This document shows, in pieces, positions 1-10,775 of a stretch of 64,000 bases of DNA. Positions within the stretch are counted from its first letter, which is position 1; every line of letters begins with the position of its first letter. Below the pieces are notes generated by a model. The model did not search any database. It saw nothing but the letters and a program-made list of their open reading frames with translations, and was not told the origin of the DNA. This DNA comes from Posidonia oceanica (taxonomy: Eukaryota > Streptophyta > Magnoliopsida > Alismatales > Posidoniaceae), in assembly GCA_037176725.1 (NCBI GenBank), contig JAZBRS010000049.1, forward strand, positions 15,332,001-15,396,000. Reading direction: 5' to 3'. Both the position numbers and the translations under genes were made by a program.

Positions 1-1
1 G

Positions 2-568
2 ACACAAAGGGGACGAAGACGAAGCTAGCGGTAGACGTGACACTACAACGGGTAAGGGAGGTGATACCCCAGCATGGAATACCACAGAAGATCCCCGAGG
101 TAGGGGAGCAGACTGGCCAGATAGAGGGACGACAACTGCAAGTGCAAAAGACATGGTTGAGGAACAAGGAGGCTGACCCACAGACAGAGGAGGCACCTGA
201 TAGCTCAGTCCATTGGTGCCGAGACGAAATGAGGGTTGAACCTGTGCCTCGGCATGAGGTGCCACAGGTAGAGAGAAGGCAAAGGTAGCTGGACCAGGGA
301 GCGCTCCCAGGGGAGGTGCCTGAAGAAAGGGATAGATCCCGGCCAGAAGAAAAGGGGAAGATTGACTATCAACACTGGAATCCGCAGGAGGCGACGAGCC
401 AGAGGATGGATCCCCTATGGTAATGGAGAAGATCCAGACAGGCAAAACAGGGAACAGGACAGTCAGAAACTGTATGCAAGGATAAGGAGCAGATGTGACC
501 GAAAGACGCGCAATCGGGCGCGACTCGAGACCTGTGCAAACAAACAAAGTAATTAGATAGCTGCAAAG
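2..568 (-). CDS. Open frame at the left edge, Pro/Ser/Leu-rich (possible gag or pre-gag ORF), partial
   Basis: On the minus strand one frame is free of stops from base 568 to the window edge, about 189 codons; the upstream stop is TAA at 571-569. The translation is rich in Pro, Ser, Leu and Val and contains no recognisable domain. The first in-frame Met is late, near base 152, so either the start is non-obvious or translation enters by splicing: an acceptor-like pyrimidine tract ending GCACAG lies near 541. In Tat/Ogre elements the region downstream of the PBS holds ORF1 and then gag, and gag N-termini are often Pro-rich, which fits. I do not recognise the protein, and the call rests on position and an unusually long open frame inside otherwise stop-rich DNA. 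Confidence 0.45.
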
Positions 569-1850
569 TTATTTAGTTGTGGCATGAATGGTGCACATGC
601 AAATAAATGCCCTAGAATGCGCTCTCTCACCATGCATGTCCTGAGTAGGCGGCCTACTAGGACTCACTCATGGGTATGGGTTTATTGACTCCAGGTAAGA
701 AAAAGTAGGTCCCCATCTCGACCCTGGCCAAAGCTCAGGTATAACGGGTGGTGTGTTAGTGGCCTTGACTATGCCGAAGCATGGTTTGTACCCTCTACTA
801 GCACCGACGCGATCCCAGACAAGGGGGCAGACTGACTAGCTCGCCCTGTGCTAAAGCAACCGAACGAGAGACCGAGACTGTCCTTCTCAGACTAAGTGGG
901 TGGACTCAGGTGAGAAGATGCATGCTTTCTAGTATGATTAGACGTGCGATATGCTTTAGAGTATTTTACTTGCGTTTCATTTAACCAAAAGGAGAAAATT
1001 GCAAGTTTAGCTCTAGTTGCTTAAGATTTAAAAGTTGGCTTTATTGTTGCTTTTAAATTAAGCCAAAGGGGAGCAAATAAGTTTCTAATATCCTAAACAT
1101 GGCAAAAGCATCAGGGGGAAAGAAACAGGAAGTCATGGCATGTAGACAATCACACAACAAGGCAAAACCAACACAACAAGCAAAAGTTAAAAACCCAAAG
1201 CAAAATGCGAATGCTTAATTGGTGGTATGCATGCACTCATGCAAATGATATGCTTTCTAGCATGCTCTCGCTCACCAATATAGTGTGTCCTAGTAGGTTG
1301 TCTACTTTGGACTCGCACAAGTGTATGGGTCACCGACTCGGTCAGAAAGTAAGGCTCCCGTTCTAAATCCTGACCAAAGCTCAGGTAGTGAAAGGGTGGT
1401 GCGTTTGGAGCCTCGACCCGGCCAAAGCACAGGTTGTACCCATGACTAACACCGACGCGACCCCTGACAAGGGGGGGTAGAACGACCAACTCACTTCACG
1501 CCAAAGCGGTGGAACGAGAGACCGAAACTGTCCTTCTCAGACTGATAGGTGGACTCAGATGAGAAGATGCATGCCCTATATGATAATTCATGCAAATGAT
1601 TAAAGTTTTTTATCTTGCATGTTTTATTAACCCAAAAGGGGTGAATGTGTGTTGGCATCTCTAGTTGCTCCTAGATTTGACTTTTACTTGCTGTTTTTAA
1701 TTACCAAGGGGGAAGCAACCAGTCTCTAGTTGTCCTTAGGCCTAATGCAAAAAAGGGGAAGAAAATCACCCAAGCATGGCAAGCAAGCGGCATACATCAT
1801 CACAAAAGGCATGCGCATGATATGTGCAGGTATAGTGGACGTGATAGTGA
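555..1850. repeat. Two-copy tandem repeat, period about 650 bp
   Basis: Two diverged copies lie in tandem. The block with CCGAGACTGTCCTTCTCAG near 871 recurs near 1521, giving a period of about 650 bp; flanking blocks (CACCGACGCGA with the following run of G, and the preceding 'CCAAAGC..AGGT' segments) recur in the same order. This is untranslated internal sequence of the minus-strand Tat/Ogre-type element. Confidence 0.8.
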
Positions 1851-2107
1851 AAAGAAAAAACACTTGTCACATCAAAAGATAGGTATGCATGGCATGTGTG
1901 TGTGTAGTGGCATAGCAATTTTGTAGAACAAAGCATTTACCACTCAAAAGGCATGTATTATGCACAAATAAAGCAAACAAGAGCAATGTAAGCAATACGT
2001 CATATAAACAGGCATAAGGCAGGCAATAAAGCAAAGAAACAGGCACAAGGCAAGCACAAGCAAAAAACCATGCAAGCGAAAAGCCAAAATGAAAGCTAGA
2101 GTCTAAA

Positions 2108-2125
2108 TCCCCAGCAGAGTCGCCA
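2108..2125 (-). other. Primer binding site of the left Tat/Ogre-type element
   Basis: The minus strand reads TGGCGACTCTGCTGGGGA three bases past the LTR end. A sequence beginning TGG next to an LTR CA end is expected for a tRNA-primed PBS, and this version is typical of Tat-lineage plant elements. It also fixes the orientation of the whole LTR family in this window. I do not assign the primer tRNA. Confidence 0.7.
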
Positions 2126-2128
2126 GCC

Positions 2129-5100
2129 TGTGAATGCGCCATTTCTCTTTTAGGTCGGACCGGAGGGGGTTCGAAAGAGAGAGGTCTTCACGGATAGCAA
2201 CGCGAAGAGGGAAAGCAAAAGATAAGACAAAATAGAGTCGTCACCTAGTCTATTATCGGGAAGACGAGGAAAACCGAAGAAAGTATAGAAAACACGCAAA
2301 TGAATGTAATGTTATGCAAAAAAAGATGACTCGTGCCAAGGACAAGGGCAAAACGGTCACTGTGGGCCAGAGAAAGGATAAGGACTCCTGTTACGTGCGG
2401 GGAAGGTGTTAGGCACCCCCAACACGCCCGAGGAATCAGTCTTTCTAGGCTAATCACTCGCATTTACAGGAATTTCGGCAATGGTTGCCTTTAGCTATAC
2501 GCCCAGGGGGCGATAGATGCTATGCCATGCTATGAATGCCAAGATGGCTAGATGCCTAAATGCCTGAATGCCATGCATGGGAAATTAAATGTGCAGCCTA
2601 TGTGCTCAGCAGCGCCGCCTGTGTTCCGAACCGAGTGAACCTTGGTTCGTGAGAACTCCAGACAGTAAGCATCACTGTCCTAATGAAAATGCAGGCGATA
2701 AAACAAAATGCCGAACGAAAACCACGCAATGCAAGTGTGCAACAAGCAAGGGCGAAACAAAGCGAGGGCGGAAAACAGGCGATGTAAGTAAGGAACAAAA
2801 CATCAATTAAAGCCACACAATGCAAGTACACAATAAGCAAAGGGAAAAGAAAATAAGGTGGAAAACCAAGTGAAAACCACACGATGCAAGTGTAAAACAA
2901 GCAAAGGGGAAAGAAAACAAGGCGGAAAAGCCAAGTGAAAACCACACGATGCAAGTGTACGACATGCAGAGGGGAAAGAAAGTAAGGACAGAAAATCCTA
3001 ATCTACATGCACGAGAAAACAGGGTACGAAAACAATGCATGTAGTGCAAGTGGCAGGCAATAAGTGGTATGCAGTGATTCAGATGGGCTTATCTTGAAGA
3101 TCTGAGGCCTGACCTAAAATAACTTTGGTTAGAATGAAAGATCATTCAACCAAGAAGACCTGGATAGTTAGATCGTGAAGATCCAACGGTCCGATGAAAA
3201 GTTATTCAGGTTTCAAGTCAAATGGCTCAAGGGCCAGAAAAAGTGGTCTAAGTGGGGTCCTAAGTGCAAATTACCCCTATGTGTGTAAAATGTAGGGTGT
3301 CTTACATGCAATGAGGCTAACAATGCTTAAACAAGTGCTAGAGTGCAATATGCAATGATATGTTGATGCAATGCATGTAAAAATGCAAAGGTAGGGACCT
3401 AAATGCAATTAAAGCAAACTGCAGGGGCCTACAAAATGCAATGCAACAGGATAAATGCATGCAAAAATGTAGATGCAGCAGAGCATGGGGCCAACAGGGG
3501 CCAATGCAGCATTAAGTAAAAGCAGGCATGTAATAAAGCAAATAAAGGACCTACATGCAGTTTTAAAAACATGTAGGGCTTAAATGCAATGCAAAAGTAG
3601 CAGGTAAACAGACAACAGTTTGAAAATGTGGACTGAAATGTAATTTATAAAACTGTTGGGCATTTAAAGCAATGCAATATGATTAAAATTGCAATTTAAA
3701 TGATGCAGGTATGTGAAAAGGACTTAAATGTAATAAACACAAGTCACAGGACTTTATTGCAATGTAATAAAGTTTAAAATTGCATTTAAATGGCAGTTGG
3801 AAGCAAACTGGACCTAAATGCAATAAAGTAAACTTGCTGGACTTTATTACAATGTAATAAGGTTTAAAATTGCATTTTAAATGACAGTTGTAAGTAAACT
3901 GGGCCTAAATGCAATAATTGAAACTTGTTGGACTTTATTGCAATGTAATAAAGTTTTAAATTCACATTTAAATTACAGTTTAAAGTAAACAGGACCTAAA
4001 TGTAAAAATCAAAACCTTTAGGACTTTATTACAATGCAATAAGGTTTAAAATCACATTTAAATCACGGATATCAAGTGGACTGGACCTAAATGCAATTAA
4101 TTAAACATGCAGACATTTATCATAATGCAATATAATTATAAATGCAGATTAAATGATTTAACAATTGATGCTGGACTGAAATGTAAAATAATTAAACATA
4201 AGGGCTTTATTTCAATTTCAAACCAAAACTTAAATAAAACCTTAAAAACTAAATGCTATAGTGCTATAGTAGCCCTCGTGCTACTGCAGCACTGTGCCAG
4301 GGAAGGAGGTGGCTGCGGCGGCTGTCCGGCGAGCAGGAGGGCAGGCGATGGCGTCCGGAGGCTGGAGGTGGTGCGTCGGAGTGCAGCAGTGGTCCCAGCG
4401 GCGTGCGGCGATGGACGGAGTGGCCTGGCGACGTCGGTGGTAGTTGCAGAGGTGGCCAGCGGACGGGGAGAGCGCTGGAGGCAGCGGCGGTGCGCGGGCA
4501 GTGCCGGGTTGCATCGCTGGTGCTCCGGCGTTGCTCGGGGAGCAGTCTGGAGTGGCGGGGCTGGTCAGAGCGATGCAACGCTCGGTCGCGGCTGTCGGCC
4601 GGTGCCGGAGATGAAGACAAAGGTGGGAGAGCTCAAAAACTAGTAGGCGACTCAAAATCCAAAACGAACTATCTAGGAAGCATGAATAGCATACGAGGAA
4701 TGCCTGTGAGGATGGCCGGAGTGTGCTGCCGACCTACGTTGGGTTCGCTGGTCCGACGGCAGGTGGTGACGGCGCTGCGGGCGTTGGCGGTGGCGTGGCG
4801 TGGCGTGGCGTGATCGGGAGGAGTTGCAGACAATCTAGAGGTGGTGTGGAGCCAATTAGAAGCTCGTTTTACTGCACTGAAATGGATTGAGAATTTTTGG
4901 GTCACTTTGTATTTTCCTTTTCTTCTCTTTGCTGTGTGGCTCTCTTGGGCTTGCAACTTTCTCTCTGGATTGGTGGAGAGCAGGTGGAGGTGGAGAGGAG
5001 GCTAAGTGGAACTTCTATGTTGCTATGGGAGAAAAGGGAAGCTCTGTCGTGTATGGGTTTCTCTCTGTAATGGGTTGCTGCTCTCTAGTTTTCTCTCATG

Positions 5101-5835
5101 TGTGTGTGTTGTGAAAATGTGGATTCTAGCCAATGTTGCCGCCTCTGGATGAATGAGGGGAGTTGGGTTTTGTTTGTGATGGGAAGCCACTGAAATGGCA
5201 AGTGGGTGCTGTTCTGCAGGCAGTTGGGTAGAGGGTCGAGCTGTGTTGATTGGCTGTGAAAGTTGCTGGGTGAGCGGGAAAGAAGGAGAAGAGTAAGTTG
5301 CTGGGTGCTGTTCTGCAGGCAGTTGGGCAGAGGGTCGAGCTGTGTTGATTGGCTGTGAATGTTGCTGGGTGAGCGGGAAAGAAAGTGAAGAGTAAGTGTG
5401 AAGGTGGGGGAGGGAGGAGAAGAAGGAAGAAGAAGGAGGAGAGGAAGATGGTCGGGCCTGTTGGGAGGGAAGAGGAAAGGAAGAAAAGAAAAAGAGAAGG
5501 AAAGGGGGTGATGGGCTGGGCTGTGGCAGTGGAGAAAAATAAAAAGGAAAAAAGGAAAAGAGGAAGAGGGCTGGTGGGCAGTGGTATAAAATAAAAAAGA
5601 AAAAAGAAAAGGGAGAGAAGGAGATGTGGGCTGGGCTGGTAGGTTTGCGGAAAAAAGGGAGAAAAGAAGAAAAAGAGGAAGAAAAAGAAGGGGAAAGAAA
5701 GAAGAAGAAAAAAGTATTAGTGGGCTTGGGCCTAGTTTGGGTGTGACCTAGAGTTTCTAGGTTTTAAGGTTTGTTTGGAAGCCACTAAAGAGAGAGATCC
5801 TATAGCACAAAAATTGAAAAAATAGGTTGTCAATA
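2129..5835 (-). repeat. 5' LTR of the left Tat/Ogre-type element (about 3.7 kb)
   Basis: Plus-strand borders read TGTGAATG at 2129 and TGTCAATA ending at 5835, a decayed form of the TGTCTACA or TGTCAACA ends of sister copies. It carries the family's conserved blocks: GAGTCGTCACCTAGTCTATT (2234-2253), the hairpin-containing block at 2380-2420 (GGTGTTAGGCACC) and the AGAACTCCAGACAGTAAGCA block near 2651. The middle (3080-4260) is AT-rich with recurring 'ggacctaaatgcaat' words, 4270-4830 is GC-rich, and 5385-5720 is almost pure purine. The ORFs that can be drawn through the GC-rich part (4107-4960) have biased composition and no domain, so I do not call genes in them. The 5835 border is an inference from alignment by eye. 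Confidence 0.65.
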
Positions 5836-6233
5836 GACACTCATTAGTCTCCTGGTTCAGTAAGAAACAAAATTGTGTTGCCTTGTCAACCACCGAAGCT
5901 GAATATATTGCGGCTGGTTGTTGTTGTGCATAAGTTTTATGGATGAGGCAAACTCTTAAAGATTTCGGATTATCCTATTCTAGTACCTCAATCTTATGCG
6001 ATAATACTAGTGCCATAAGCTTATCAAAAAATCCTGTACAGCACTCAAGGACAAAGCACATAGAGGTTAGACATTATTTTCTTAGAGATCATGTATTTAA
6101 AAATGATATAAAAATGGAATTTATACCTACTAATGAACAACTAGTTGATATCTTAACTAAACCCATTGATGAGCAACAATTTATTAAAATTAGAAGTGAT
6201 TTAGGAATTTGTAGAATTGAGGACTTAAAATAA
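5836..6233 (+). pseudogene. Copia RNase H, C-terminal part (truncated pol)
   Basis: The frame ending at 6233 reads the C-terminal half of Ty1/copia RNase H: SLVSW then WFSKKQNCVALSTTEAEYIA, followed by a CDNTSAI motif, a KHIEVRHYFLRD motif and LVDILTKPI near the end. These are family signatures, including the catalytic Glu in TEAEY and the Asp in CDN. RNase H degrades the RNA strand of the RNA/DNA hybrid during reverse transcription. The upstream part is cut off by the Tat LTR at 5835, and a TAA interrupts the frame at 5932-5934, so the clean open stretch begins at 5943. It is not functional. pol ends in a normal stop at 6231-6233, and no LTR follows for 2.2 kb because of the extra 3' ORF region. 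Confidence 0.9.
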
Positions 6234-6246
6234 ATTTTTTTTTTAA

Positions 6247-6420
6247 ATATACCTGGCTCGGATTTCCATTTTTGATCAGACTGCCGAAATTCCCTGACCC
6301 GGATCTCTGGTTATAATCGGACTGCCGAAATTCCCTGACTTGGACCTCTGTTTATAATCGGACTGCCGAAATTCCCTGACCCAAATCTCCATTTATAATC
6401 AGATTGCCGAAATTACTGAC
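6247..6420 (+). repeat. Short tandem repeat, period about 57 bp, with a CpG motif
   Basis: Three to four imperfect copies each carry the core CGGACTGCCGAAATTCCCTG or a close variant, spaced about 57 bp apart, in the spacer between pol and the extra ORF of the SIRE-type element. Confidence 0.8.
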
Positions 6421-6532
6421 TTGGACTCCCGTTTTTGTCCGATTATCCGATTTTTTCTGTCAATTTAAGCCCTAATATCATGCAGAACAGGATACCGATT
6501 GATTTCGGTATACCGATTTTGGTTTTAAAACG

Positions 6533-6540
6533 TTATAAAT
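6533..6540 (+). promoter_or_regulatory. Candidate TATA box upstream of the extra ORF
   Basis: TTATAAAT lies about 165 bp upstream of the ATG at 6703. The sequence between them (6560-6700) is C/T-rich with words such as AACCCTA and CTCTCTTTC, like the 5' leaders of plant genes. This suggests, but does not prove, that the ORF has its own promoter inside the retrotransposon. Confidence 0.35.
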
Positions 6541-6702
6541 CCGTCTTCAAACAAAAAACCCTTAATCCTTCTTATCCGTGTTGACGCCCTCTTCTCAAAA
6601 CTCTCTTTCTTTCCACACCAAAACCCTAGCTCTCTCACTCCCACTTCCTAATATTCTTCATCCATCCTTCCACCCTCCTTCGTTTCTCATCTCTCTCCGG
6701 AA

Positions 6703-7695
6703 ATGGCGCCCAAGAAGAGTCTTGCTTCCAAACCTAAGAGGAAAGCTTCGGCCTCTCCTACCTCCTCTGAAGAAGTGCCGAACAAGTACTTCCATTTCGT
6801 CGATGATGCCGCCTACAAAGCCCACATCGAGAGATTTGCAAACCGAGAGGTACTCACCAGACGAAGGGTAATCTTTCACGAGCTTGGCAATATTGAAGCC
6901 CTATTTCAAATCCAAATGCTTGTTCCATTCCTTGCGTCCATAGGAGACACGAAATACAACCCACACCTAGTGGCCCAATTTTATGCAAATTATTTCTCAT
7001 CCCAATATAATTGTGAGTCATTTTTACTAGGAGTTGAACTTCCTTTTGATGAAATCCTATTAGGTTAGTTATTAAAATTTCCATCCATTGGACTGGATAT
7101 TACTTTGACCTTTGAAGAGCTTGGATGGTCCTATCTAGATGTCAACAAAACAATTTCCATAAATAAGAAAAGCTCATTCAAGCCAAATAAGTTGAATCAA
7201 CTTAATAAACAATCTAGGATCATAGGCTACATCATAGCGGCCAACATTATACAAAAGAAAGGGCATACTGACGAATTAAATGAATTAACATGTAAAGCCG
7301 TCTATGCCATTTCCAAGAAAATAGTTGTCAATTGGGCTAAAGTCATAATTTATTGTATGGATCATGTCAAAACCAAGCTATTTTATGGTCCATTCCTTAC
7401 ATACCTATTTTTACACTATAGTGTTTCTCTAGCAAATGAGCCTAAATTAGTTGTCCGAACTAAACCCTTAGGCTCCTTAGCCATAGAGAAAATGGAACAA
7501 GCATTGGAGAGATCCAAGGCTCTTAAAAGTGCATGACCTTCTTCATCAAGTGCACAAATGGCTGAAGCTGAGGAAAGCTTTGACGAAGAAGAGGAAGATG
7601 AAGCCACAAAGGAAGACATCGAAGCTTTGAAGAAAGAAATCGCAGATATCAAGCTTCAACAGGATGAACATTGCACAGCCACTTGTGATTGGTAA
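6703..7695 (+). pseudogene. Extra 3' ORF of the SIRE-type element ('putative plant transposon protein'-like), broken
   Basis: Starting at ATG 6703, one frame gives a basic N-terminus (MAPKKSLASKPKRKA), then a globular part with 'LVAQFYANYFSSQ', a '...GVELPFDEILLG' segment and 'EELGWSYLDV'. This arrangement (LV.-FYAN, then a central V.fde..l motif) resembles the plant transposon protein domain found as extra ORFs in many plant retroelements. After 7536 the same frame continues into an acidic, coiled-coil-like stretch rich in E and K (7560-7660). Stops occur at 7066-7068 (TAG), 7534-7536 (TGA) and 7693-7695 (TAA), so it is decayed. Its biological role is unknown. SIRE elements can carry an env-like ORF in this place, but I see no signal peptide or membrane segment, so I do not call it envelope-like. 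Confidence 0.6.
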
Positions 7696-8470
7696 AATAA
7701 ATTTGCAAATGATTTTGCCTCTTTCACATCTCATTTTGAGAGAAAATTGGATACTCAACACTCGGAGATTCTAAAATATCTTCAAGGATATCCACTCTGC
7801 CTCCACCTGAGTCATGAGTCTATTGATGTTTTTTTGTTCAAATACTCATAGATGAATGAGTTATGATCATGTGCTTTGTTTCTTGATTATATGTTTCAAT
7901 GTATAACTTCATGAACCTTGGAAATATATGAACTTGCTTGATGCATTTATATATATATGAGTGTATGAATGTTGGTCTATGGAATGCATGCAACTTGCTT
8001 GATGCATTATACATCTACATTTTGCACATAATTACATATATATTCTTTGCTCACATTAAAGGAGAGCACAGTTAAGAGTAAAATATGAGGGGATCATTGT
8101 GTATCCTCGATAGGGGGAGTCCAATGAATATTGATCCTATTTGCTTATTACCTGAATATAAACGACAAATGATGCATATTGGAAGAATGCCTGATTGATA
8201 CTTAGTTGATAAATGCATATATACTCAGTTGATATGTCATTGAATCTAAATATGCATATGGGTACGTAACAGAGTATCTTTTTGTTTATGACAAAAGAAG
8301 GGGGAGAAGATATTGATACTTGTTTATAATATTAAGAGGGAGTAAACTCTTGAGAATGAATATTTAAGTTAAAATGAATATTTCAGTTATAAAACCCATG
8401 CTTATAGATAGGGGGAGTTTTGTAGATTAAAACAACTTAAAGTTTTTTGTCATCATAAAAAGGAGGAGAT
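7696..8470 (+). other. 3' untranslated region of the SIRE-type element with polypurine tract
   Basis: No coding potential seen. Several short 'gggggag' purine islands (near 8115, 8301 and 8411) precede the final tract AAAAAGGAGGAGAT that abuts the LTR at 8471. The final tract is the expected primer for plus-strand synthesis. Confidence 0.75.
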
Positions 8471-9665
8471 TGTTGGAAATATATTTTTAATTAGTTTATT
8501 TTGATGATAACAAATATCTTGCTCTATTATTTTGGTCTAATGAAATTATTTGAGACATATGATTAGCTTGAGAAAAAGATACAGGAAGAAAAGGACCATA
8601 AAGAAAGGATCATGAAATCAATCACAAAGTCAAGCCAGAAGTCAAAGGAGGATTATCATGAAGATTCTATGTAAAATTATAAATTGTAATAGTTAATTAT
8701 GTGTTGTAAAAGTGTGATCATAAGTGTAAAATCAAAGTACACAAGTCAGGTTGTTTTTGGCACATCGAAATTCATCGGTATACTGAAAATTGAACTTGTG
8801 GCCAGGGGATTTTAACACCTTTATTCGGCACTCCGAGGTGTTTCGGAATACCGGATCAGGAGTCTTTTTCGGCACTCCGAGGTGTTTCGGAATACCGGAT
8901 CAGGAGTTTCTTTCGGCATACCGAAAGTTTTCGACATTCCGAACTGGTCGTGGATTTGGGAATACAAAAGAAAAACGGCACTCCGAAAAGTTCCAGTCGA
9001 CCGTTTTAACTAGCCATTTCAAAACGTTAAAAGAGACGTTAGAGACAGATTTTGTTGGCTCAAACACTATAAATAGAGGTCCTATTTGCCAAGGAAGGAC
9101 ACACATTCTGAAAGAGCTATCATATTGATTCAACCAAGAGTGATTTGTGTGAGAAATCCATTCCATATCTACAAAGACTTGAGAAAAGAAAAGAGAGAGC
9201 TACTGCATCAAAGTTCTTTGTTGTGCTTCCATCATTCAGTGCTCAAGCTCTAGACAATGGTTGTCAAAGCTTCATATTGCATCAAGGATCAAGGTTCCTA
9301 GCTTCTCGGGTTGTGAGAAGTGGCAAGGGATTGTACAAGGAGTTGGTGGGATCAACCAACAAGTAAGTTTTAGTTTAGTAAATCTCGAGGGGATCTCGAG
9401 GAGTGGTAAGTTTTAGTTTAGTAAATCTCGAGGGGATCTCGAGGAGTGGACTAGGCCGGGGTTTGGCCGAACCACTATAAATTGACTTGTCTTCTTCATT
9501 TGCTCTCTTCCCTTCTTTGGTTGTGTTATTTACTTATCAAGCATTTGTCTTTACTACATTCCAACTACAAATTTGAAGAAGACACTTAAAATAAATTAGT
9601 GATAAATTCAAAATTTGTATACTTCTCTATTCACCCCCCTTCTAGAGAAGCCTCTCGATCCAACA
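8471..9665 (+). repeat. 3' LTR of the SIRE-type element (1195 bp)
   Basis: It begins TGTTGGAAAT directly after the polypurine tract and ends 'tctattcacccccc...gatccaaca', a typical SIRE LTR end. A TATA-like CACTATAAATAG lies near 9066. It contains two tandem duplications: 51 bp at about 8824-8905 carrying TTCGGAATACCGG twice (8842-8854 and 8886-8898), and 43 bp at 9364-9449 (two identical copies with CTCGAG sites). An ORF over 9145-9366 has no known domain and is not called. Confidence 0.85.
9364..9449 (+). repeat. 43-bp perfect tandem duplication in the SIRE LTR
   Basis: Copies 9364-9406 and 9407-9449 read the same, each containing ATCTCGAGGGGATCTCGAGG. A perfect duplication inside an old LTR points to a recent slippage event or one copied from the parent element. 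Confidence 0.9.
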
Positions 9666-10532
9666 AAAGGCACCTGAAATTACCTTATAATCCCTACATA
9701 TTCCCCATTTCTTTCTCTTCCTCCTTTTCCTCCCCTCTACCTCCCTCCTCCTCCTCCTCCTCTACATACCACATGGAAGCACCTCCACCTCCCTCTTCTT
9801 CCTTCGCCGCCTAATGTTAGAAAAGCACCTCTATACTACTACTACCACCTTCCTCCTCTTCCTCTTCCTCCTCCTCCATCCGCCATTGGAAAGCACCTTC
9901 AACATCACCACTACGTCCACTACCACGACAAACATCCATCTCATCTTTAACATGGCCATCGACTCAAAATTCTTTCCTTTCCATCACCATTACCTCTGCC
10001 TCCCTCTCCTTCCCTCTTCTCCTCTAGTTCAACTCCTTCCATCTGCCTTTCACCTATTCCTCCTCACACATGAGTAGGGTTTAGTTAAGGGTGAGTTAGT
10101 CATTTCCACTATGATAGATATAGTTGACTTTGGTTTACGTAGGAAAGCTTGATAAAAAGAGACAACATTTGACGATAGGTGCATACAAGTAACATGAATG
10201 GTTTATTGGGTATAAACAGGTAATTTTCGTTATAATGAGTATACAGAGAATATTATGATTTTTAACAATGATTTGGGTATAATGTGACAAAAAACCTTAA
10301 AAAATGTCTTTCACTGCCATGTGGACTACCACAAGACTTGAGTTGATTTGGAGTTCGAACTCGGAATATATATACCACTTTTCTAGACTAATTGTATATG
10401 AACTTGTTTGATTTTTCTATTCAATAAAAAAACTATGGGACTTTGACGTGTTATGAAAAAGGTCATATGTCCTATAGGTTTTTAACTTATGGCTTCTCTC
10501 TTGTCATTATAGCAATATACTTCAATAATGCA
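9666..10532. other. Unassigned spacer, pyrimidine-rich then AT-rich
   Basis: 9700-10060 is a CCT/CTT/CAC-rich low-complexity stretch that leaves open frames without domains; 10080-10532 is AT-rich with nothing recognisable. It lies between the SIRE LTR and the presumed CACTA left end. Confidence 0.6.
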
Positions 10533-10775
10533 CACTACTATAAATTCTGTATTTTGTAAGGACACCTCGCGAGGACATAGCGAGGAAAAGTATTTGTAAA
10601 ATTTTAACGAGGACAAATAACAAGGACATAGTAAAGAAACGTCCTTGAAATATTCTAGTTAAGATTTAACGTGGAAATACCTTCGCTATACAGTGTTAGT
10701 AGATTTTCTAGATTTAACGAGGACATAGCGAGGACATGTCCTCGTTAACTGTCATCGCTAATTTTAACCTAAAAT
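10533..10775 (+). repeat. CACTA left terminus with subterminal repeats
   Basis: CACTACTATAAATTC opens at 10533. Behind it are several direct and inverted copies of a GAGGACATAGCGAGGA-type word (near 10570, 10618, 10725-10745 and, inverted, 10735-10745 as TGTCCTCG). Clustered subterminal repeats in both orientations are the binding sites for the TNPA-type protein in known CACTA elements. Confidence 0.6.

Larger units (their letters stand above)
1..5835 (-). mobile_element. Tat/Ogre-type LTR retrotransposon, 5' part (LTR plus leading internal region)
   Basis: Read on the minus strand, an LTR (5835 down to 2129) is followed after three bases by a primer-binding-site-like sequence (2125-2108) and then an internal region that leaves the window at base 1. 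The LTR start and end resemble four other copies in this window whose borders are fixed by target duplications. Plant Tat/Ogre elements typically have LTRs of several kb opening TGTAGACACC, a PBS beginning TGGCGACTC, and tandem repeats in their untranslated regions; all three are seen here. The element lies in the RNase H region of a copia element: codons resume right after 5835. The right target duplication would be GACAC (5836-5840); the left one is outside the window. The lineage call is by resemblance, without a visible reverse transcriptase. Confidence 0.72.
5836..9665 (+). mobile_element. SIRE/Maximus-type Ty1/copia retrotransposon, 3' half
   Basis: The order is: end of RNase H, noncoding spacer with tandem repeats, an extra ORF, a long noncoding stretch, a polypurine tract (AAAAAGGAGGAGAT), and a 1195-bp 3' LTR beginning TGTTGG and ending CCAACA. 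A polypurine tract with 'gtcatcataaaa' just before it and an LTR opening TGTTGG is characteristic of Sireviruses, as is an extra ORF after pol. The 5' part of the element is beyond the Tat insertion and outside the window. AAAGG (9666-9670) would be the right target duplication. Confidence 0.82.

Noticed and set aside
4107..4960. GC-rich frames in the left LTR as genes
   Set aside because: They overlap on both strands, are rich in Arg, Ala and Gly, and the equivalent zones of sister LTRs (34350-35300, 51420-52850 and 55860-56750) do not share a conserved protein.
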